From Candidatus Desantisiibacteriota bacterium (GTDB lineage Bacteria > JACRDZ01): a DNA stretch of 22,003 bases. The stretch covers positions 1-22,003 of the forward strand of contig JACQWU010000070.1 of the NCBI GenBank assembly GCA_016209155.1. The letters are read 5' to 3'. Under the pieces are notes generated by a model. It made no database searches. It was not told where the DNA came from and saw only the letters and a program-made list of their open reading frames with translations. Below are positions 1 through 7,890 of the stretch, in pieces; position 1 is the stretch's first letter; every line of letters begins with the position of its first letter. The translations under genes were made by a program, and so were the position numbers.

Positions 1-2
1 AT

Positions 3-239
3 GAGCTAAAAGTATGGGAAGAAAAAGGAGATTTTGGAATAATTAATACTAAAAATAATTTTTGGGGTAAAAACACAACAAAGGAAATGAAAGAGAAGGG
101 TTTTGGGAATAAAATAGATAAAATATTTGATTATTTTTACGATCCCAAAATTCATATAGATAATAAGGATTACGCAAGAGATAAAGTGGATTTTAGAGAC
201 TGGGAAACTAAAGAAATAAAGATATTATTGAAACAATAA
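3..239 (+). CDS. C-terminal end of a right-handed beta-helix protein (5' end outside window)
   Basis: An open frame enters from the left edge and runs 78 codons to TAA at 237-239. The residues N-N-F-W-G, then K-I-D-K-I-F-D-Y-F-Y-D-P, then a short V-D-F ending match the usual tail of parallel beta-helix (NosD/pectate-lyase-like) surface proteins. In those, the last rungs read N-N-x-W-G-T...I-x-D-x-x-D-D. Such proteins are exported and often bind or cleave polysaccharide, but the part that would show activity lies outside the window. Its stop overlaps the convergent Yip1-family gene by 32 bases. The family call rests on this C-terminal pattern alone. Confidence 0.6.
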   Translation, partial: ELKVWEEKGDFGIINTKNNFWGKNTTKEMKEKGFGNKIDKIFDYFYDPKIHIDNKDYARDKVDFRDWETKEIKILLKQ

Positions 240-786
240 AAAATGTTGTTAAGAGTATAAAAAAAACAACAAATATTAAAAAAGGTGTAAAAAATATCCA
301 TAAGGATTTTGAAATAGGAATGTTATATACAATATTCATTGATTGAAGCTGTAGCCTGGTTGACCAGATAAAAGTTATAATATACATTATATAATATATA
401 AAGTTATTGTTCGGTGTAATAACCTCAGAAATAATTGCTCCTGACGGCAAGAGAAGGTAAGGTAAAAAAGAGACCCCCAATAAAAGAAATAAATTTAATA
501 TATTCCCGTCATATTTTTTATATGAACAAATGAAATGATATATTGAAGCAAGAAAAATCCAAAAAAGAAAGTAAATAAATATTTTTGTAAATAAACCAAA
601 TACTACAATAGGTACTGCCCCCTGACTTAAGGAACCGTTTATTATTAATGATGAAATGGTCTGGGATAAAATGCCCATTAAAAAAATTGCAAGACTGAAT
701 AAAAATGATTTCCCGTATTCAAGATAATTTTTCATCCCCTCCTGCGGGTCTGAAAACAAATCGTATAATAATTCAGTTTGATTCAT
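208..786 (-). CDS. Yip1-family multi-pass membrane protein
   Basis: A 192-residue protein with a short polar N-terminus (D-L-F-x-x-P-x-x-G, as in bacterial Yip1-domain proteins) followed by about five hydrophobic segments, near residues 27-50, 60-85, 95-115, 128-146 and 163-191. Bacterial Yip1 proteins are integral inner-membrane proteins of unknown biochemical role. The ATG at 786 follows a GGAG ribosome site in the 8-base gap after the sppA stop, so the two genes are very likely translated from one mRNA. It ends convergently, overlapping the beta-helix gene. No catalytic motif is visible. The family is fairly secure, the function unknown. Confidence 0.7.
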   Translation of the reverse strand: MNQTELLYDLFSDPQEGMKNYLEYGKSFLFSLAIFLMGILSQTISSLIINGSLSQGAVPIVVFGLFTKIFIYFLFWIFLASIYHFICSYKKYDGNILNLFLLLGVSFLPYLLLPSGAIISEVITPNNNFIYYIMYIITFIWSTRLQLQSMNIVYNIPISKSLWIFFTPFLIFVVFFILLTTFFIVSIISLFL

Positions 787-794
787 AATAACTC

Positions 795-1757
795 CTATTT
801 CATCATATATTCTAATCTAAGTCTTGGTTTGTCTAACATTGCTTTAAAAGACAACTTGTTATCCAGTCGCTGATCAAGCACATCAAAGAGTTTTTCAAAG
901 AAATCATAATCTTTAACTATTTCAGGATCTTCCCCAAGGTTAGACAATTTACCTGCAAGTTTTATTGCATCCTGTAAATTACCCAGTTCATCTATCATCC
1001 CCATTTTAAGCGCTTGTTCCCCGCTAAAAATACTTCCTGTTGCCCATTCTCTGACTTTTTCAATACTGGTTTTTCTCCCCTGGCTTACTGCTTTTGTAAA
1101 TTGGTCATATGCATTATCGATAAGATTTTGCAGAATTTGTCTTTCTTCTTCTGTCATCTCACGGGTAACAGATCCAATATCCTTATATTTTCCGCTTTTA
1201 ATCACTTCTGATTTTATCCCGATTTTTGTAAATAAACCTTCAATATTTCCCATTTGAGCAATAACGCCGATACTGCCGGTGATCGTTCCGGGATTAGCAA
1301 ATATTTTATCGGCAGGACACGCAATATAATATCCTCCGCTTGCCGCAACGTCGCCCATTGATACAACAACTTTTTTCCCGCTTTCTTTAACTTTTTTTAT
1401 TTCCTCATAAATTTCCTGGCAGGCGGCTACGCTTCCCCCGGGACTATTGATTCTTAAAACAACACCTTTAATGTTAGGATCTTTTCTTATTTTATTCAAT
1501 TTTTTAACAACTTCATCTGAACCTTTAAGCCCCATAGACATTAAAGACTCATTGTCTTCAACAGTAATCGGCCCGTAAACATATAAAACAGCCAGCCCTT
1601 TTTTCTTGCTTATATTTTTTGATATTGAACTTAAAGATAATTTTACAGCGGATTTTTTTTCATCCGCTGCCGGTTTAAATATAATATATAACCCTAATAT
1701 AATCGATATGATAAAAAACCCCATCAAAATATTTATCATTGCCTTTTTATTTTCCAT
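795..1757 (-). CDS. sppA: Signal peptide peptidase SppA, short form
   Basis: An inner-membrane serine protease that degrades signal peptides left after protein export. The 320-residue protein has one N-terminal membrane anchor (about residues 7-27) and an S49 peptidase domain. The S-P-G-G-S-V stretch (105-110), the nucleophile Ser140 in A-A-S-G-G-Y-Y, and the likely general base Lys192 in K-Y-K-D-I-G-S form the Ser-Lys dyad known from the Bacillus-type short SppA. The start at 1757 is chosen because AGGAGA lies just upstream and the membrane anchor follows at once. An earlier in-frame ATG at 1811 would lie inside the flavin reductase gene. It begins 4 bases after that gene ends. Confidence 0.93.
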   Translation of the reverse strand: MENKKAMINILMGFFIISIILGLYIIFKPAADEKKSAVKLSLSSISKNISKKKGLAVLYVYGPITVEDNESLMSMGLKGSDEVVKKLNKIRKDPNIKGVVLRINSPGGSVAACQEIYEEIKKVKESGKKVVVSMGDVAASGGYYIACPADKIFANPGTITGSIGVIAQMGNIEGLFTKIGIKSEVIKSGKYKDIGSVTREMTEEERQILQNLIDNAYDQFTKAVSQGRKTSIEKVREWATGSIFSGEQALKMGMIDELGNLQDAIKLAGKLSNLGEDPEIVKDYDFFEKLFDVLDQRLDNKLSFKAMLDKPRLRLEYMMK

Positions 1758-1761
1758 AAAA

Positions 1762-2361
1762 TTATCTCCTGATTTTATTATTTTTTCGCACTGTATACCC
1801 CAAATGGCCAATGTTTTTTCCTAATGTAAAATATTGTCCATTGGCAAATGATATCATCCCATTTTTCTCAAAATGAAATTTACCTTTTTTATCAAGCAAT
1901 TCATCTGAAACTTGAACAGCAATTATTTCTGAAATAAACATAGTGTGTGTCCCAAGTTTTAAAGTTTTTTTAACAATACATTCAATATTAATAGGACATT
2001 CAAGAATAATAGGACATTTTGTTTTTAAAGCCGGAGCAGGTGTCAGATTCATTTCTTTAAATTTATCTTTATCCCTGCCGGAAACAACACCGCACCAATC
2101 TACTGCCTTAGCTTCACGCAAGGATGGAATATTTACAACGAATTCACCGGTAGTATTAATAATCTCATAAGAATATCGTTCAGGACGAACGGAAATTGAC
2201 AGCATAGGAGGACTGCTGCATATAGTGCCCACCCATGCAATAGTGATAATATTTGGTTTAAATTGTTTTGTCCCGCCGCAGCTTACCATAACCACAGGTA
2301 AAGGCCATAATACATTACCGGGTTTCCATGATTGTTTTTTTATTGATTTATTATTGATCAT
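1762..2361 (-). CDS. Flavin reductase-like (flavoredoxin family) FMN-binding protein
   Basis: The 199 residues match the flavin-reductase-like split-barrel family. They open with W-K-P-G-N-V-L-W-P-L-P-V-V-M-V-S, followed by N-I-I-T-I-A-W-V-G-T-I-C-S-S-P-P, S-V-R-P-E-R-Y-S and F-V-V-N-I-P-S. Family members bind FMN and either reduce free flavin with NAD(P)H or act as small electron carriers (flavoredoxin); which applies here cannot be told. There is no signal peptide, so it is cytoplasmic. The ATG at 2361 has only a weak GGA upstream. It heads a three-gene minus-strand operon with sppA and the Yip1-family gene, served by a strong promoter at 2427-2455. Confidence 0.85.
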   Translation of the reverse strand: MINNKSIKKQSWKPGNVLWPLPVVMVSCGGTKQFKPNIITIAWVGTICSSPPMLSISVRPERYSYEIINTTGEFVVNIPSLREAKAVDWCGVVSGRDKDKFKEMNLTPAPALKTKCPIILECPINIECIVKKTLKLGTHTMFISEIIAVQVSDELLDKKGKFHFEKNGMISFANGQYFTLGKNIGHLGYTVRKNNKIRR

Positions 2362-2426
2362 AAGTTTTTTTTTCCAATGCTTGTAATATTTTTAACAATA
2401 ATTATAACTTATTTTATACTCTATTT

Positions 2427-2455
2427 ATTATAATATTCTATTTTTTACTTGTCTA
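2427..2455 (-). promoter_or_regulatory. Sigma70-type promoter for the flavin reductase-sppA-Yip1 operon
   Basis: Read on the minus strand: -35 TAGACA (2455-2450), a 17-base spacer, then a perfect -10 TATAAT (2432-2427). The predicted start site lies about 60 bases before the flavin reductase ATG. Only one base differs from consensus. Confidence 0.65.
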
Positions 2456-2537
2456 TACAAAATCTTATAGAATTTTTTTAAAAGGTTAAATATTCAGATG
2501 GTAATGCTTGGTCATTAATAATCATATCCGAAACTTG

Positions 2538-2637
2538 TAATGGCTCAGTTATTGGTGGTAATCGATATTTTGTAGAGACGCAAAATTTTGCGTCTCTACA
2601 TTAGCTGTAATAATTTCCACCAATAACTTAGCCATTA
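2538..2637. repeat. ~100-bp imperfect palindromic element with a perfect 30-bp core
   Basis: The outer arms 2538-2561 and 2614-2637 are inverted copies with two or three mismatches, both reading TAATGGCT(C/A)AGTTATTGGTGG from the outside in. The centre (2571-2600) is a perfect 30-base palindrome built on TGTAGAGACGC / GCGTCTCTACA. It sits between the divergent promoters and contains no coding frame. Size and structure fit a MITE or REP-like mobile hairpin. A shorter related core lies at 5721-5745. Confidence 0.8.
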
Positions 2638-2657
2638 CCCCAGGGATATACAAAATC

Positions 2658-2686
2658 TTGACAAAAATGTTAAATCAGATTATACT
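2658..2686 (+). promoter_or_regulatory. Sigma70-type promoter for the yicC-gmk-rpoZ-coaBC operon
   Basis: TTGACA (2658-2663, perfect -35), a 17-base spacer, and TATACT (2681-2686, one mismatch). The predicted transcript has a leader of about 100 bases before yicC. It lies 20 bases beyond the palindromic repeat, so the repeat separates this promoter from the divergent one at 2427-2455. Confidence 0.75.
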
Positions 2687-2794
2687 ACTAAAACTACAAT
2701 TTCCTCAATATTAAAAAGTGAAAAAATCGCAAAGGTTTTTTATTCAACAATTATATTCTAAATGTTATAATAATAACAAGGGAAATCTTATATT

Positions 2795-3673
2795 ATGAAA
2801 AGTATGACAGGGTATGGATATAGTGAAATTGATAATAATAATTATTTATGCAAAATAAAAATATATAGTGTAAATGCCAGATATTTTGAGTCGATAATTA
2901 AGATGCCTCAGGAATATTTAATTTTAGAAAGAGAAATTAAAAAAAATATTCAAAAATATATCAGCCGCGGAAGGATAAATGTTTTCATTGATCTAATAAA
3001 AGAAGACAATCCCAAAAATTATAAAATTAATTTTAATATGGCAAAAGAATACCATAATTTAATTAAAGAAATATCAAGTGAATTTAATCTAACAAATAAT
3101 ATAACTGCAATTGATTTGCTTAAATTAAAAGAAGTAATTAAATATGAAGAGACAACTCATGATATTGAATCTATCCGGTCATTAATAAATGATACACTGT
3201 CACAGGCAATAATCATGTTTGACAATATGCGTCAGGCAGAAGGGCATAAGCTTAAAAGTGATATTGAGGATAGAATTGATAATCTAAAAAAAATTAATAC
3301 TGATATTCAACAAAGCAGAGAAGAGCTTAAATCTGCATCAAAAGAAAGACTTGAAAAACGTTTAAGAGAATTATTGCCTGATAATTATACAAATGAAACA
3401 TTAATTAATATGGAATTCGCGCTTTTTATTGATAGAAGCGATATCACAGAAGAGACAGTCCGCATTGAAAGCCATTTAAATCAATTTAAGCAGATTATAA
3501 ATGATGATTCGTTAAATATCAAAGGGAAACAATTGGATTTTATTTCACAGGAATTGAACAGGGAATTCAATACTATTGGTTCAAAAGCAAATTTTTACAG
3601 CATATCAGACAAAGTTATACAGGCTAAATGCGATCTTGAAAAAATTCGAGAGCAGCTGCAGAATCTGGAGTGA
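2795..3673 (+). CDS. yicC: YicC-family endoribonuclease
   Basis: A 292-residue protein of the expected family length. It starts M-K-S-M-T-G-Y-G and includes S-V-N-A-R-Y-F-E near residue 25. The C-terminal DUF1732 region has E-T-V-R-I-E-S-H-L, K-Q-L-D-F-I-S-Q-E-L-N-R-E and N-T-I-G-S-K-A, then a helical tail ending in Q-N-L-E. YicC/YloC proteins are cytoplasmic endoribonucleases implicated in RNA turnover. It is the first gene after the promoter at 2658-2686. Its TGA stop directly abuts the gmk translation start, and yicC followed by gmk is a widely conserved pairing. No break or missing segment is seen. Confidence 0.93.
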   Translation: MKSMTGYGYSEIDNNNYLCKIKIYSVNARYFESIIKMPQEYLILEREIKKNIQKYISRGRINVFIDLIKEDNPKNYKINFNMAKEYHNLIKEISSEFNLTNNITAIDLLKLKEVIKYEETTHDIESIRSLINDTLSQAIIMFDNMRQAEGHKLKSDIEDRIDNLKKINTDIQQSREELKSASKERLEKRLRELLPDNYTNETLINMEFALFIDRSDITEETVRIESHLNQFKQIINDDSLNIKGKQLDFISQELNREFNTIGSKANFYSISDKVIQAKCDLEKIREQLQNLE

Positions 3674-3675
3674 AA

Positions 3676-4263
3676 ATGTCTAAAGGATTAATTATTGTAG
3701 TATCCGCACCTTCAGGAGCAGGTAAAACAACTATTTGCAAAAAAGTGGTAGCTCTTAATCCTTCAATAGTGCATTCAATATCATATAGTACCCGTAAGCC
3801 CAGAGAAGGAGAAATAAACGGTGTGGATTATTTTTTTGTATCTGAAAAATCTTTTTTTAAAAGCCGTTTATCGCGGGAATTTATAGAATGGGCAAAGGTA
3901 CATGGAAATTTTTATGGTACACCAAAAGCATTCATAGAAAATTCAATCAATAACGGGCTTGATGTTATTCTTGATATTGATGTGGTGGGCGCATTAAAAG
4001 TTAAAAAAAAATATCCTGAGAGTGTTTTAATTTTTATCCTGCCGCCGAATAAGAATGAGCTTGAATCCCGTTTACGTAAGCGTAACACAGAGGATGAGGA
4101 AAATATTAAAAAGCGTCTTAATAATGCTGAAAAGGAATTGAAATATATTAATAATTATAATTATGTTGTAAAAAATATAGATCTTAATGAAGCGGTCGAT
4201 AAAGTAAAAGCTATAATAAAAGCTGAGAAGAGTAATATCAAGCGATGGGAAAAAGTCATATAA
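3676..4263 (+). CDS. gmk: Guanylate kinase
   Basis: Phosphorylates GMP to GDP with ATP in purine nucleotide synthesis. The Walker A loop A-P-S-G-A-G-K-T-T is at residues 11-19. The GMP-binding stretch S-Y-S-T-R-K-P-R-E-G-E-I-N-G-V-D-Y-F-F follows, and the lid carries R-L-R-K-R-N-T-E-D-E. The 195-residue length is typical. ATG at 3676 is preferred because GGAG (3667-3670) sits five bases upstream. An in-frame GTG at 3670 that overlaps the yicC stop would add two residues. It is followed after 12 bases by rpoZ, so translation is likely coupled through the operon. Confidence 0.96.
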   Translation: MSKGLIIVVSAPSGAGKTTICKKVVALNPSIVHSISYSTRKPREGEINGVDYFFVSEKSFFKSRLSREFIEWAKVHGNFYGTPKAFIENSINNGLDVILDIDVVGALKVKKKYPESVLIFILPPNKNELESRLRKRNTEDEENIKKRLNNAEKELKYINNYNYVVKNIDLNEAVDKVKAIIKAEKSNIKRWEKVI

Positions 4264-4275
4264 TAGGAGGCAATA

Positions 4276-4482
4276 ATGGGTTATTTAAAAATGAAAACAC
4301 TGCTGGAAAGAACATCAACACGTTTCAGATTAGTTATTATGGTTGCTCAAAGGGCAAGACAATTGACTTCAAGCAGCAATCCAATGGGAAGTAAAATGGA
4401 AAATGATAAGGCAATAGATCAGGCACTGCATGAAATTGAAGATGGTAAAATTGAATATAAGGAATTAAAAAAGATAAAATGA
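4276..4482 (+). CDS. rpoZ: RNA polymerase omega subunit
   Basis: A 68-residue protein with the omega signature: R-F-R-L-V-I-M-V-A-Q-R-A-R-Q-L near residues 16-30, then D-K-A-I-D-Q-A-L-H-E-I-E-D-G-K-I near 43-58. Omega helps fold and hold the beta' subunit in RNA polymerase. A near-ideal AGGAGG lies just before the ATG. The gmk-rpoZ-coaBC order is common across many bacterial phyla and supports the call despite the short length. Confidence 0.93.
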   Translation: MGYLKMKTLLERTSTRFRLVIMVAQRARQLTSSSNPMGSKMENDKAIDQALHEIEDGKIEYKELKKIK

Positions 4483-4506
4483 AAAATTTGCAAGTTAAGG
4501 AAAGAA

Positions 4507-5709
4507 ATGTCAAGTGGAAATAAAAAATTAGTTTTATTAGGTGTATCAGGAGGAATTGCTCTTTATAAATCTCTGGAAATTCTTCGCGAATTTACTAAAA
4601 AGGGGTTTGATGTACAGGTAGTAATGACTTCAAATGCTGCGAAGTTTGTCACACCTCTTTCTTTTTCAGCTCTGTCGGGGCATTCTGTTATAACGGATAT
4701 TTTTTCATCTGAAAGCGGTATACAGCATATTGAAATAGTAAAAAAATCCAGTCTTTTTTTATGTGCCCCCGCAACTGCCAATTTAGCGGGAAAATTAGCA
4801 TCAGGTATTGCAGATGATGCTCTTACAACCATAGCGCTTGCCTGTACCTGTCCTAAAGTACTTGTGCCTGCAATGAATACAAATATGTGGCTTAATCCAA
4901 TCGTGCAAAAAAATATGGAAATTTTAAGTAAATCCGGATATGAAGTTTTACCTCCTGTAAGCGGAAGTTTAGCCTGTGGTGAAAGCGGTCCCGGACGTAT
5001 GGAAGAGCCGGAAAATATCATATCCTTTTGTTTGGATTTATTAACACCGGCCAAATTTTTTTCCGGTAAAACTATTTTGATTACAGCCGGGAGAACTGAG
5101 GAAATGATAGATTCTGTAAGATACATCTCCAATCGTTCTTCAGGCAAAATGGGATTTGCCATTGCAAGACAGGCTAAAGCAATGGGTGCCAGGGTAATAC
5201 TTATCTACGGGAGAACTTCTCTCCCCCCTCCGAATGTGGATATTGGAATATCTGTAGTTTCAGCGGAAGAAATGCGTAACGCTGTATTAAATAATTTTAA
5301 AAATGCCGATATTATTATAAAATCAGCGGCAGTAAGCGACTACCGTCCTGAAAATGTTTATTCCGGAAAAATAAAAAAGACTGATGAAAAAATTAATCTG
5401 GCTCTGATCAGGAACCCTGATATTTTAAAGGAATTAGGAAGGATTAAAAATAATTCTCAATATCTTACAGGATTTGCCGCTGAAACCGGTGATATATTAA
5501 ATTCAGCAAAATTGAAATTAAAAGACAAAAAACTTGATTTAATAATCGCCAATGATATTTCACAGAAAAGTATAGGGTTTGATAGTGATGAAAATAAAAT
5601 TACATGGATAGATAAAAATAATAATATAAAATCTTTACCTGTTCTTTCTAAAGACAGGGTTGCACAGGAAATATTAAAAAAGATTGCCAAAGATTTGGAA
5701 TTACATTGA
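4507..5709 (+). CDS. coaBC: Bifunctional phosphopantothenoylcysteine decarboxylase / phosphopantothenate-cysteine ligase
   Basis: Carries out two consecutive steps of coenzyme A synthesis: CTP-dependent joining of cysteine to 4'-phosphopantothenate (CoaB), then FMN-dependent decarboxylation (CoaC). The CoaC half shows the active-site His74 in Q-H-I-E-I, the P-A-M-N-T-N-M-W motif (121-128) and Cys157 in A-C-G-E-S-G-P-G-R-M. The CoaB half shows A-G-R-T-E-E (194-199), N-R-S-S-G-K-M-G, A-A-V-S-D-Y-R-P and the lysine-rich S-G-K-I-K-K loop. At 400 residues it is full length with no missing block. AAGGA precedes the ATG. The 3' end is followed closely by a palindromic repeat. Confidence 0.96.
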   Translation: MSSGNKKLVLLGVSGGIALYKSLEILREFTKKGFDVQVVMTSNAAKFVTPLSFSALSGHSVITDIFSSESGIQHIEIVKKSSLFLCAPATANLAGKLASGIADDALTTIALACTCPKVLVPAMNTNMWLNPIVQKNMEILSKSGYEVLPPVSGSLACGESGPGRMEEPENIISFCLDLLTPAKFFSGKTILITAGRTEEMIDSVRYISNRSSGKMGFAIARQAKAMGARVILIYGRTSLPPPNVDIGISVVSAEEMRNAVLNNFKNADIIIKSAAVSDYRPENVYSGKIKKTDEKINLALIRNPDILKELGRIKNNSQYLTGFAAETGDILNSAKLKLKDKKLDLIIANDISQKSIGFDSDENKITWIDKNNNIKSLPVLSKDRVAQEILKKIAKDLELH

Positions 5710-5720
5710 TTTTTATTTTT

Positions 5721-5745
5721 GTAGAGACGCAATGCATTGCGTCTC
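5721..5745. repeat. Short palindrome related to the 2571-2600 repeat core
   Basis: GTAGAGACGC opens the element, and a perfect 22-base palindrome runs from 5724 to 5745, built from GAGACGCAATG and CATTGCGTCTC. It shares GTAGAGACGCAA with the core at 2571-2600 but lacks that element's outer arms, and the right GTAC-like end is changed to CTCTG. It lies in the 55-base gap between coaBC and the UDG-like gene, where its hairpin could affect mRNA stability or read-through. Confidence 0.75.
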
Positions 5746-5764
5746 CTCTGCAATTAAGGTAATT

Positions 5765-6448
5765 ATGGATTATAATTTGAGAGAAGAATTTGATTTATTA
5801 TTAAATCAGGTTACAAATAAAATTGAAATTATTAAGGAAATAGGAATCCCTTTAATTTTAAATGATACATGTCATATTTTAGAGAAAATAAGGAATGAAA
5901 TTAAAGATTGTCATAAATGTGTTTTAGCCGATTCACGAAATCAAGCTGTATCCGGAGAAGGAAGCTCCACCGCCCGCTTAGTTTTTGTTTCGGATTTTCC
6001 CGGTGAAGAGAGTAATAACAAGGGGAAATTTTATTTAGGCAATACCGGGAAATTGTTAAACAAAATCATCGAGGTTACAGGTATTGATGGCAGGGATGTT
6101 TATGTTACCAATGCGATTAAATGTTTTGTTCCTGAAAATCATAAACCGGATGATAAGGAAATTGAGTCCTGCAGAGAATTTTTATTTAAAGAATTAGAGA
6201 GGATATCCCCTGTTTTAATTTGCGCTATGGGTGAAATCCCAATAAAAGCCATTTTGAATATTGATGAAAAAATAAAAGACATGCATGGGAAAAATTATTT
6301 TTTTTCCGGTATAAAAGTTATTCCGACTTTCAGCTTAAATGATTGTCTTATTAATGAGGAACATAAAAGATTAGTATGGGAAGATATAAAAGTAATAATG
6401 AAAATATTAAATTTACCATTTAAAAATGTACTCTCAAAAGTAAAATAA
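5765..6448 (+). CDS. Divergent family 4-type uracil-DNA glycosylase-like Fe-S protein
   Basis: 227 residues with the family 4/5 UDG layout. Four cysteines able to hold a 4Fe-4S cluster are kept: Cys49 and Cys52 (C-H-K-C), Cys120 (N-A-I-K-C-F-V-P) and Cys136. The G-N-T-G-K-L-L-N and V-Y-V-T-N-A-I-K-C motifs are recognisable. However, the catalytic G-E-(A/G)-P-G is S-D-F-P-G (76-80), and the later H-P-(A/S) motif is S-L-N (190-192), so both active-site elements appear altered. It may be inactive on uracil or have another DNA role. The start at 5765 is chosen for the AAGG just upstream; an earlier frame would run through the palindrome. It is the fifth gene of the yicC operon. Confidence 0.75.
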   Translation: MDYNLREEFDLLLNQVTNKIEIIKEIGIPLILNDTCHILEKIRNEIKDCHKCVLADSRNQAVSGEGSSTARLVFVSDFPGEESNNKGKFYLGNTGKLLNKIIEVTGIDGRDVYVTNAIKCFVPENHKPDDKEIESCREFLFKELERISPVLICAMGEIPIKAILNIDEKIKDMHGKNYFFSGIKVIPTFSLNDCLINEEHKRLVWEDIKVIMKILNLPFKNVLSKVK

Positions 6449-6464
6449 AAGGAAAATTAATTAA

Positions 6465-7847
6465 ATGAAATTAATAAAGAAAATAATTATCTATAGTTTA
6501 TTTTTATTAATAATCATTATTATCACTGTTTTTGCGGATAAGTCTGATGACAGAATGGGAATATATTTTGAACCATCAGGCAATTTTATTTTTTCAAATG
6601 CATCCGGAGCTTTATTAAATAAAGGGAATCTTAAATTTCATGTGACTCATAAGGAGTTAACTAATGTTGATATAATGGTTAATATTGAGACTACAGGTAA
6701 AAACTGGAAATTTAATAAAATTAATTTAAAACCTAAGGATGGTAGTAAATTTTATTCCGAACCTTTTTTAATAGAATGGGATGGTTTAGATAAGGATAAT
6801 AATCCGGTTGTAAGCGGTCAATATGTAATAAAAATAATCGTATTGGATGAGCAGGATAATGTACTTGAAGATAGTACTGGTAGTTTTTTTGTTGATAATA
6901 GTCCTCCTGAGATTCGTAAAATAGAAGTTAAACATGGTGAAAATAGTGAATTAAGAATAGAAGCTCAAATATTCGATGATTCAAAAATGGATAAAGTTAT
7001 TTTTAAAAATACCACCGGTGAAGAATTAACCTTTCAATCTAACACTGCTTTAGAAGGTGAATATTTTTTGACACTAAATTCAGGGAAATTACTTAATAAA
7101 TTACCTTTCCATGGTACGATATTAGCTAAAGATAAAACTTCAAATGTTTCCACCGCAAAAATTGCAATCTCAGTTAATCCGGATATAATCGTTAAATCCG
7201 ATAATAACATTATGTACTTTAATGCAGGGATATTAGCTCATAATTTGAAAATACAGGGAAATTATTCGATAGGTACGCTTAAAGTAACAATTAATGAAAA
7301 TTATGAAAATACATACAATCTTGAAGGAACTAATTGGATAAAAAAAATTGAAATCAGGAACACCTTTAATGATAAAATATTAGTCCCTATTTTGAATGAA
7401 GCAGGGGAGTGGGAGGCGAATGTCGGAGATTTTCTGACACAGGGAGAAAATCAACTGCAATATAATATAATAGATTATTTTGGCGGAATTACGCAAAAAA
7501 CCTGTCCAATAACAATTGTTTATGACAGGGAATTACCTGTTATAATAAAAGCATATCAGTGGGCAAAATCACAGATTATGCTTGAAATGAGTGAAAAGGT
7601 AATGATTGTTCCAAATACAACATTATTTGAGGTTGAATTAACGAAATCTGCCGGAATGAAGAATACTTATAATGCTTCAGGTAGATTGATAAATAACGAT
7701 ATGAATATTGAAGTTCAGCCTGAACAGGAATTCTTAAATGCAGCTGAGAAAGGGGATAAAGTCATTGTAAAATTAACTAAAATATCCGATATCGCCGGTA
7801 ATATGCCCGATAAAGTTGAGTCCATGGAATTTATTTATGAGAAATAG
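6465..7847 (+). CDS. Secreted protein with FlgD-like / bacterial Ig-like domains
   Basis: 460 residues starting with a lysine-rich N-terminus and a strong hydrophobic signal segment (about 7-23), with likely cleavage after V-F-A (24). Around residues 101-125 the sequence I-E-W-D-G-L-D...V-S-G-Q-Y-V-I-K-I matches the FlgD Ig-like strand pattern common in extracellular proteins of candidate phyla. Further beta-rich units are introduced by F-F-V-D-N-S-P-P-E-I and V-Y-D-R-E-L-P-V. The last ends with I-S-D-I-A-G-N-M, typical of Ig-like domains that follow such linkers. No enzymatic motif is seen. It is the last gene of the yicC operon, 16 bases after the UDG-like gene, with AAGGA before its ATG. 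Its role is probably structural or adhesive. Confidence 0.6.
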   Translation: MKLIKKIIIYSLFLLIIIIITVFADKSDDRMGIYFEPSGNFIFSNASGALLNKGNLKFHVTHKELTNVDIMVNIETTGKNWKFNKINLKPKDGSKFYSEPFLIEWDGLDKDNNPVVSGQYVIKIIVLDEQDNVLEDSTGSFFVDNSPPEIRKIEVKHGENSELRIEAQIFDDSKMDKVIFKNTTGEELTFQSNTALEGEYFLTLNSGKLLNKLPFHGTILAKDKTSNVSTAKIAISVNPDIIVKSDNNIMYFNAGILAHNLKIQGNYSIGTLKVTINENYENTYNLEGTNWIKKIEIRNTFNDKILVPILNEAGEWEANVGDFLTQGENQLQYNIIDYFGGITQKTCPITIVYDRELPVIIKAYQWAKSQIMLEMSEKVMIVPNTTLFEVELTKSAGMKNTYNASGRLINNDMNIEVQPEQEFLNAAEKGDKVIVKLTKISDIAGNMPDKVESMEFIYEK

Positions 7848-7848
7848 T

Positions 7849-7872
7849 AGGGACAGGTCTTGCACCTGCCCT
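7849..7872. terminator. Hairpin between convergent genes, possible terminator or dispersed repeat
   Basis: Left arm AGGGACAGGT (7849-7858), loop CTTGC, right arm ACCTGCCCT (7864-7872), with one bulged A. It starts right after the Ig protein's stop and lies before the 3' end of the convergent ATPase gene. There is no T-run on either side, so intrinsic termination is uncertain; it may instead be a REP-like unit. Confidence 0.45.
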
Positions 7873-7890
7873 GTTAGGGCTCGCGAAATA

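Noticed and set aside
345-372. tRNA-like GTAGCCTGGTTGACCAG
   Set aside because: No cloverleaf can be folded around it and it lies inside the Yip1-family coding frame.
4563-5162. 199-codon minus-strand frame opposite coaBC
   Set aside because: coaBC is strongly supported by motifs; the antisense frame has no family pattern or ribosome site.
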